Shown: positions 59,663-64,000 of the stretch, one piece after another
How positions within the stretch are numbered: the first letter of the stretch is position 1
Layout of the letters: every line of letters begins with the position of its first letter
NCBI GenBank assembly: GCA_963082975.1
Contig: OY720346.1
Location: 21,880,720 to 21,944,719, forward strand
DNA length: 64,000 nt
Direction: 5' to 3'
Origin: Labia minor
Taxonomy: Eukaryota > Arthropoda > Insecta > Dermaptera > Spongiphoridae
Notes under the pieces: model-generated
The model's input: the letters and a program-made list of their open reading frames with translations, nothing else
Told to the model about the DNA's origin: nothing
The model's database searches: none
Made by a program: the position numbers and the translations under genes

Positions 59663-60178
59663 TGTGTTTGTTATAAATGTTAATTGTATATAGTAATGAT
59701 CAAGAGGTTTGATATATGATAATAGCCAATAGGCCTGATATAAATTCATTGAATGATCGTTCGTAATGGCGTCACAGTAAGTTGAGCCAGCGTTGAGCGA
59801 ATCATTCGTATATATATATTAAATAAATACCTTTCGATTTGGAATATGTTATATTATAATACATTACGATTATACAATCCTGATGTACATGTTGAAATGT
59901 GAATATTGAAGAAAGAATAATTAATCCAATTCGTTGTGTAGAGAAACGTGTTGTCTTTTAGCTGTTGTCTTGCCGGCCAACCTCAAGCATGCATCCAATA
60001 TGTCTCCCTGCCCATCCACGCCAAGCTAATTTCCATCCCTCTCAGCATATACGAATCAAGGCGAGCCTATCCGAACCAACCCGAACCCTCAACAGTTACC
60101 TTAGTCTCATAATTCAAAAAACGTAGAATAATATTAATAGTAAATTATTAAGTGAAATTTAGATTTGGCTTAAACACA
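59663..60178 (-). repeat. LTR of the BEL/Pao retrotransposon (3' LTR)
   Basis: On the minus strand it begins TGTGTTTAAG and ends AACAAACACA, so the ends are inverted TGTGTTT/AAACACA with the usual TG...CA. Just before it on that strand is GCAACGGGGGGAG, a good polypurine tract, which marks this as the 3' LTR. The matching 5' LTR would lie to the right and was not found before 64000. Confidence 0.75.
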
Positions 60179-60662
60179 CTCCCCCCGTTGCGAATCAATG
60201 AGCAAGATATATGTATAGTGATTACAATAGAATGGACAATGGTTTAGAATGTTAACAACAAGTATTGATGAATGAATTGTTAAAAAACATAGCAAAGTGA
60301 TGTTTTCGTTTGAAAATCCCTTGCGACTCGAGATATTCCATCATCTGCAGGAAGGACGTCGACGATGATCTGATTGATCTCGAGTTTACCTTGAGAACAT
60401 TGCCATTTTTGACTAGTTTGAAGTTCGTGTAGATATTCTAAATACCATCGTTTCCAGAGTTACTGTGTGGCCTTAGTAATTAATTGTCATATGTTGAGAC
60501 GATAATCTGGAACATCAGAGATATTATTTTCGGGAAGTATCGTGAGAGATTAGAATGTGAGCAAGAGTTAATACAATAAGATCATTAGGATCGTTAGATA
60601 ATGAAGACAAGAGGTGAGAATTGAATATAGATTCTATATGTATAGCAAGTTAGTTAAGTTTT

Positions 60663-61400
60663 TCAAAAGTTAATAATTGATCTTTCACCACTCGTTTTGA
60701 AATGATGTTTAAAGGATTTCATTTCAGCTTCCCAAATGCCACTAAAATGAGGAGATAAGGGTGGATTAAATCGCCAAGTAATACTTTTTTCCAAGGCAAA
60801 ATCATTGACAATGCCTTGATGGGATTTAGATGAGAACAATATATAGTGCTCACGTGATTGATTGTTTGCACTTATGAAATTTGTACCATTTTCAGGATAC
60901 ACATGAGATGGGACACCTCGTCGACCAATGAACCGTACAAATGCATCCTAAAAACCGTTAATTGTTAGATCACTCACTATTTCGAGATGTACGGCCTTTG
61001 TAGCCATGCAGATGAAGAGACATCCATATAAAAAACTCTGTTCGATTACGGAATTTTCATTCCTTGATGTACAGGAGACCGAAGTAATCGACAGCCACAT
61101 GAGAAAATGCAGCTGACTCGGTGACCCGAGCAGAAGGTAAATCTACCATCTTTCCATGCAATAACACTGGTCGATATCGAAGACAATCAATGCATCATCG
61201 AATGATTCGTCGAACTTGACCCTACCATTCAGAGTCCAAAGTCTCTGACGAAGATTGGATAGAGTAATTTGGATTCCGGCATGAAATGTGTATTTGGGAA
61301 TATCACGGATAATCAAATCGGTCACGTGATGATGAGAAGGTAAGAGAGTTAGATGTTTTTTCTTTTCGTGAATGAGAGTGCGGCATGTTTTAAACGCCAT
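60663..61400 (-). pseudogene. BEL/Pao integrase remnant
   Basis: The minus-strand frame 61400-61143 has HHHVTDLIIRDIPKYTFHAG and LSNLRQRLWTLNGR, the zinc-binding domain (H...H...HAG) of BEL/Pao integrase. After frame breaks, KAVHLEIVSDL appears. The frame 60902-60663 then has ENGTNFISANN and WRFNPPLSPHFSGIWEAEMK, the core motifs around the second catalytic aspartate and the glutamate region. One conserved position (usually S before DNGTNF) reads P-E-NGTNF. It is not functional. Confidence 0.85.
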
Positions 61401-61649
61401 CCAACTATTAAAACACCTTGTTTGTCAATTGATTAATATCAACACGCAGTCGAAGAATTTCAGCCAGAGAATTGGTTCCAGTTAAGAGATCGTCTACATA
61501 AAGATCTCTTTTTTAGAATTTCGAAAGTTCTAGGAGAGTTATGAGCTTCGTTATCAGCAAGCTGATTAATAGTCCGAATAGCAAGGAAATATGGAGCAGA
61601 GACTCCAAAGATAATTCTCTGAAGTTCAAAGGTATTGATAACATTATTA

Positions 61650-62330
61650 TGATAATATAGAATCCTTTGAAACTTACGATGGTTGGATTTGACAATACAT
61701 CTGAGCGATGTCTGAAGTCATAACATAGATGTAAGATCGAAAACGTAGCAGCATAGTGAATGGACCATCTTGGATAGTAGGACCAATCAATAGAACCTCA
61801 TTCAATGAGATACCTTTCTCTGATTTGGCAGAAGCAATCGAACACGACCCGCACCTTAGTAGTAGTGCTGGAGGTTTTGATTACTAGATGATGAGGCATG
61901 TAATATCCTGGCTCTGGGACATCGGGAACATATATCATATGGCCCATATCAATATTTTCTTGCATTACCTTGCAATATTCAGTTTTTAATTGTGAGTTAG
62001 CATTCAATCTCCTCTGTAAAGATAAAAATTGTCGATAAGCTTGATTTCTAGAATTTCCAAATTCAACATTATTTATATGAAATGACAATTTAACAATATA
62101 TTGACCATATGGATTGCGAGTAGTGTGAATTTGATAATAAGTTTCACATATGAAATCATCTAAAGATCTAGAGCTCCTTTGATTTGTGTTTTCAATTTCC
62201 AAAAATTGAGTTAATTGATTTGACAGATCAGTCAGTTGACAGGACACCGGTTGTGTTTTTTGCAAAATTCAATAACAATCATGTGTTGAAAGATTGATCT
62301 GTCCAATGGATAGAAGAGAGAAACTTGTTC
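61650..62330 (-). pseudogene. BEL/Pao reverse transcriptase remnant
   Basis: Retroelement polymerase, here broken. Visible family motifs on the minus strand are SGTSFSLLSIGQINL, NPYGQYIVKLSF, LQRRLNANSQLKTEYCKV, then MGHMIYVPDV and YYMPHHLVIKTSSTTTKVRV ending in VFDC. In BEL/Pao the last motif is normally followed by an alanine/serine-rich segment. The frame here diverges and stops at about 61798. A further frame shows KFQRILYY and then the FG-S-A-P-YFLAIRT region of the RT core near 61560-61680. Confidence 0.85.
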
Positions 62331-62612
62331 CTGAGCCAATAAGAACATCTTTTGAACGTGGTAAATGGAATTGTGGATCAGTTAATTAAATGTTTCGTAG
62401 GAGCGTTAACATGTCACGTGGAAAAACTTGACTGGTACTCAGATCAGCAATTTGATTAACTGTCAAGAAGGATAGTGATCTTTAGAATTTATTATTCATG
62501 GATTTGCCCTTTATTTGTATTAGATTTTTTGAGAAAGTTTGCATTCCATTAATTACTCCTATAGGAATAGAACATGTTTAATTATCAACGCTTTAGTGGT
62601 TGTTTTTATTTA

Positions 62613-62830
62613 CAATGGAACCCCGCAAACCAAACCACACACCGACACCCGCCATCGCGAATCCATCCAAGGAACACAAGCACACACACAGCGCCCCGAC
62701 CGCCACCCCCTTGATCGCCACCAGGCGACCGCGGGGGCGGCAACCGAGGCGCCGCGCGCGCGCCCGCATCCCCCGAACAAACCCACAACAACAAGCATCA
62801 ATACGCGGTCCAATCCACAAAATTCCACTA
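62613..62830. mobile_element. GC-rich small insertion, possibly a pogo-like MITE
   Basis: Between TA dinucleotides (62611-62612, 62831-62832) lies a very GC-rich insert. Its ends, CAATGGAACCCCGC and (opposite strand) TAGTGGAATTTTG, are weakly inverted and resemble pogo/Tigger-type ends (CAGTxGAACC). It interrupts the retroelement between protease and RT. Frames on both strands are proline/arginine-rich by composition and show no known domain. Confidence 0.4.
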
Positions 62831-62859
62831 TAGAACGTGTTTGTTTGGGAATTTAAAAT

Positions 62860-63160
62860 TTATGTGTTAACGATTCAATAATGAAATTGGCAGTCGCACA
62901 GGTATCGTGCACTGATTGAGCTGGTATGAAATTACCTGATGAATCCTGCATCATTATAATGGCACTCACCATTAATTGGAATCTGGGATGTTTAAGATAA
63001 ATCGCGCGTGAGATTGTGTGCGACTAATCATCTAGACGTATCATTATGAGATATTGTTAAATGATGGGTAGTGTTTTGAGGATTTTATAAACATCATGCG
63101 TTGATCAATCGAGAGAGAGTTGAAAGTTAGACACTTAAAAGGTGTATGATAGCCAGGAAG
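62860..63160 (-). pseudogene. BEL/Pao gag-protease junction remnant
   Basis: On the minus strand a FKCLTFNSLSIDQRMMFIKS segment near 63150-63085 resembles the conserved C-x-x-F-x-x-L-S-x-x-x-R gag region. MVSAIIMMQDSSGNFIPAQS near 62975-62910, followed by ATANFI, resembles the protease region, where the active-site D-S/T-G is replaced. Stops separate the parts. Confidence 0.6.
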
Positions 63161-63364
63161 TTGGGTGTAATAAATGAATAGTCAAGTAGGTTCACAATGA
63201 ATGAATTTGTGTAATGTATATGATTAAATATCGGAAAAAGGAAGATACTAATTATATGAATAAATTAGTGATATGTATTGTAAAAAGTATCTCATGAAAA
63301 GTTTACTAATTATAAAAATTAATTAGTATGATATGTATGGAGACCATGAGGAGATAGATGTGGA

Positions 63365-63934
63365 ATGGATTTAATGAACATATCGTTCGACTCGTAGAAT
63401 AGCCATGAGGATACAGATACACCATAACCAAATGGATTTAATGAACATATCGTTCGATTCGTAGGATAGCCATGAGGATATAGATATACCATAACCAAAT
63501 GGATTTAATGAACATATCGTTCGATTCGTAGGATAGCCATGAGGATATAGATACACCATAACCAAATGGATTTAATGAACATATCGTTCGATTCGTAGAA
63601 TAGCCATGAGGATATAGATATACCATAACCAAATGGATTTAATGAACATATCGTTCGATTCGTAGGATAGCCATGAGGATATAGATACACCATAACCAAA
63701 TGGATTTAATGAACATATCGTTCGATTCGTAGAATAGCCATGAGGATACAGATATACCATAACCAAATGGATTTAATGAACATATCGTTCGATTCGTAGA
63801 ATAGCCATGAGGATACAGATATACCATAACCAAATGGATTTAATGAACATATCGTTCGATTCGTAGGATAGCCATGAGGATATAGATACACCATAACCAA
63901 ATGGATTTAATGAACATATCGTTCGATTCGTAGA
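63365..63934. repeat. 67-bp minisatellite, eight full units plus a partial
   Basis: Units begin ATGGATTTAATGAACATATC at 63365, 63432, 63499, 63566, 63633, 63700, 63767, 63834 and (partial) 63901, always 67 bases apart. Units vary at only a few positions (AGGATAGCC/AGAATAGCC, GATACACC/GATATACC). The open frames across it are an effect of the repeat; 67 is not a multiple of three, so no repeated peptide in one frame is expected. Confidence 0.97.
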
Positions 63935-64000
63935 TACTAATTATATGGATAAATTAGTATAATGTATATGAATAAAATTGATACAATACATATATTTACA

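Larger units (their letters stand above)
60179..63200 (-). mobile_element. BEL/Pao LTR retrotransposon, internal region, decayed
   Basis: On the minus strand the order is a gag C-terminal remnant (about 63160-63060), protease-like (about 62975-62860), linker, reverse transcriptase (about 62330-61480), integrase zinc-binding domain (61400-61200) and integrase core (about 61060-60660). This is the BEL/Pao order. The RNase H region between RT and integrase appears deleted. Many stops and frameshifts are present and a small insertion interrupts it at 62613-62830. Confidence 0.85.
38262..64000 (+). other. Following intron of the BBOX1-like gene (3' end not reached)
   Basis: The exon ending at 38261 has a good donor and stops in mid-codon, so transcription should continue rightward. 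I saw no downstream family exon, which would show an HxD iron-binding motif, before the window ends. The alternative is that the gene is broken after 38261. Confidence 0.5.

Noticed and set aside
62593-62856. Several overlapping GC-rich frames on both strands
   Set aside because: All arise from one GC-rich insert, are rich in proline, arginine and glycine by composition, and match no domain.
63371-63900. Series of 64-codon minus-strand frames with the same peptide
   Set aside because: They are produced by the 67-bp minisatellite and shift frame from unit to unit.

Overview
The window is strongly AT-rich eukaryotic nuclear DNA, most likely from an arthropod. The evidence is a conserved metazoan enzyme gene with spliceosomal introns, a BEL/Pao LTR retrotransposon, several mariner and hAT DNA transposons, Helitrons, and repeat families with arrays such as (GTCC)n. 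I could not fix the species. Nothing bacterial or organellar was seen, and no tRNA, rRNA or CRISPR array was found.

The only confidently identified host gene is a gamma-butyrobetaine dioxygenase-like gene (BBOX1/TMLHE family, carnitine biosynthesis) on the + strand. Two of its internal exons lie here, at 2848-3050 and 38127-38261. They splice in matching phase across an intron of 35,076 bases. The upstream N-terminal exons and the downstream catalytic exons are not visible, so almost the whole window is intron.

Transposable elements, left to right: mariner fold-back (1382-1875); palindromic fold-back (8586-8877); Harbinger-like MITE (9654-9811); internally deleted mariner (17006-17935); hAT derivative with an 8-bp target duplication (18872-19336) beside a 5'-truncated LINE with a 14-bp duplication (19678-20084); nested hATs (24001-27827 holding 24216-27637); hAT (30793-32488); hAT MITE (32629-33292); second deleted mariner (34275-34963); Helitron (44773-46537, minus strand) carrying LINE reverse transcriptase; deleted mariner/Tc-like element (47811-48632) inside an older repeat; Helitron (50537-51319) nested inside a family A element; decayed BEL/Pao element (LTR at 59663-60178, pol and gag remnants to about 63160); and a 67-bp minisatellite (63365-63934).

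Two abundant non-coding families, called A and B here, recur through the window. Both have a short inverted repeat at the 5' end, the same repeat just inside the 3' end, a 3' hairpin, an ARCTTATT-like end and an internal microsatellite. This matches the known design of Helentron-associated non-autonomous elements (the DINE-1/HINE type). Several family A copies carry two TGACGTCA (CRE-like) palindromes exactly 20 bases apart.

Other unexplained structure: two abutting perfect hairpins at 25706-25780, a GC-rich island at 26255-26425, and a possible small terminal exon at 16172-16243 with a polyadenylation signal.
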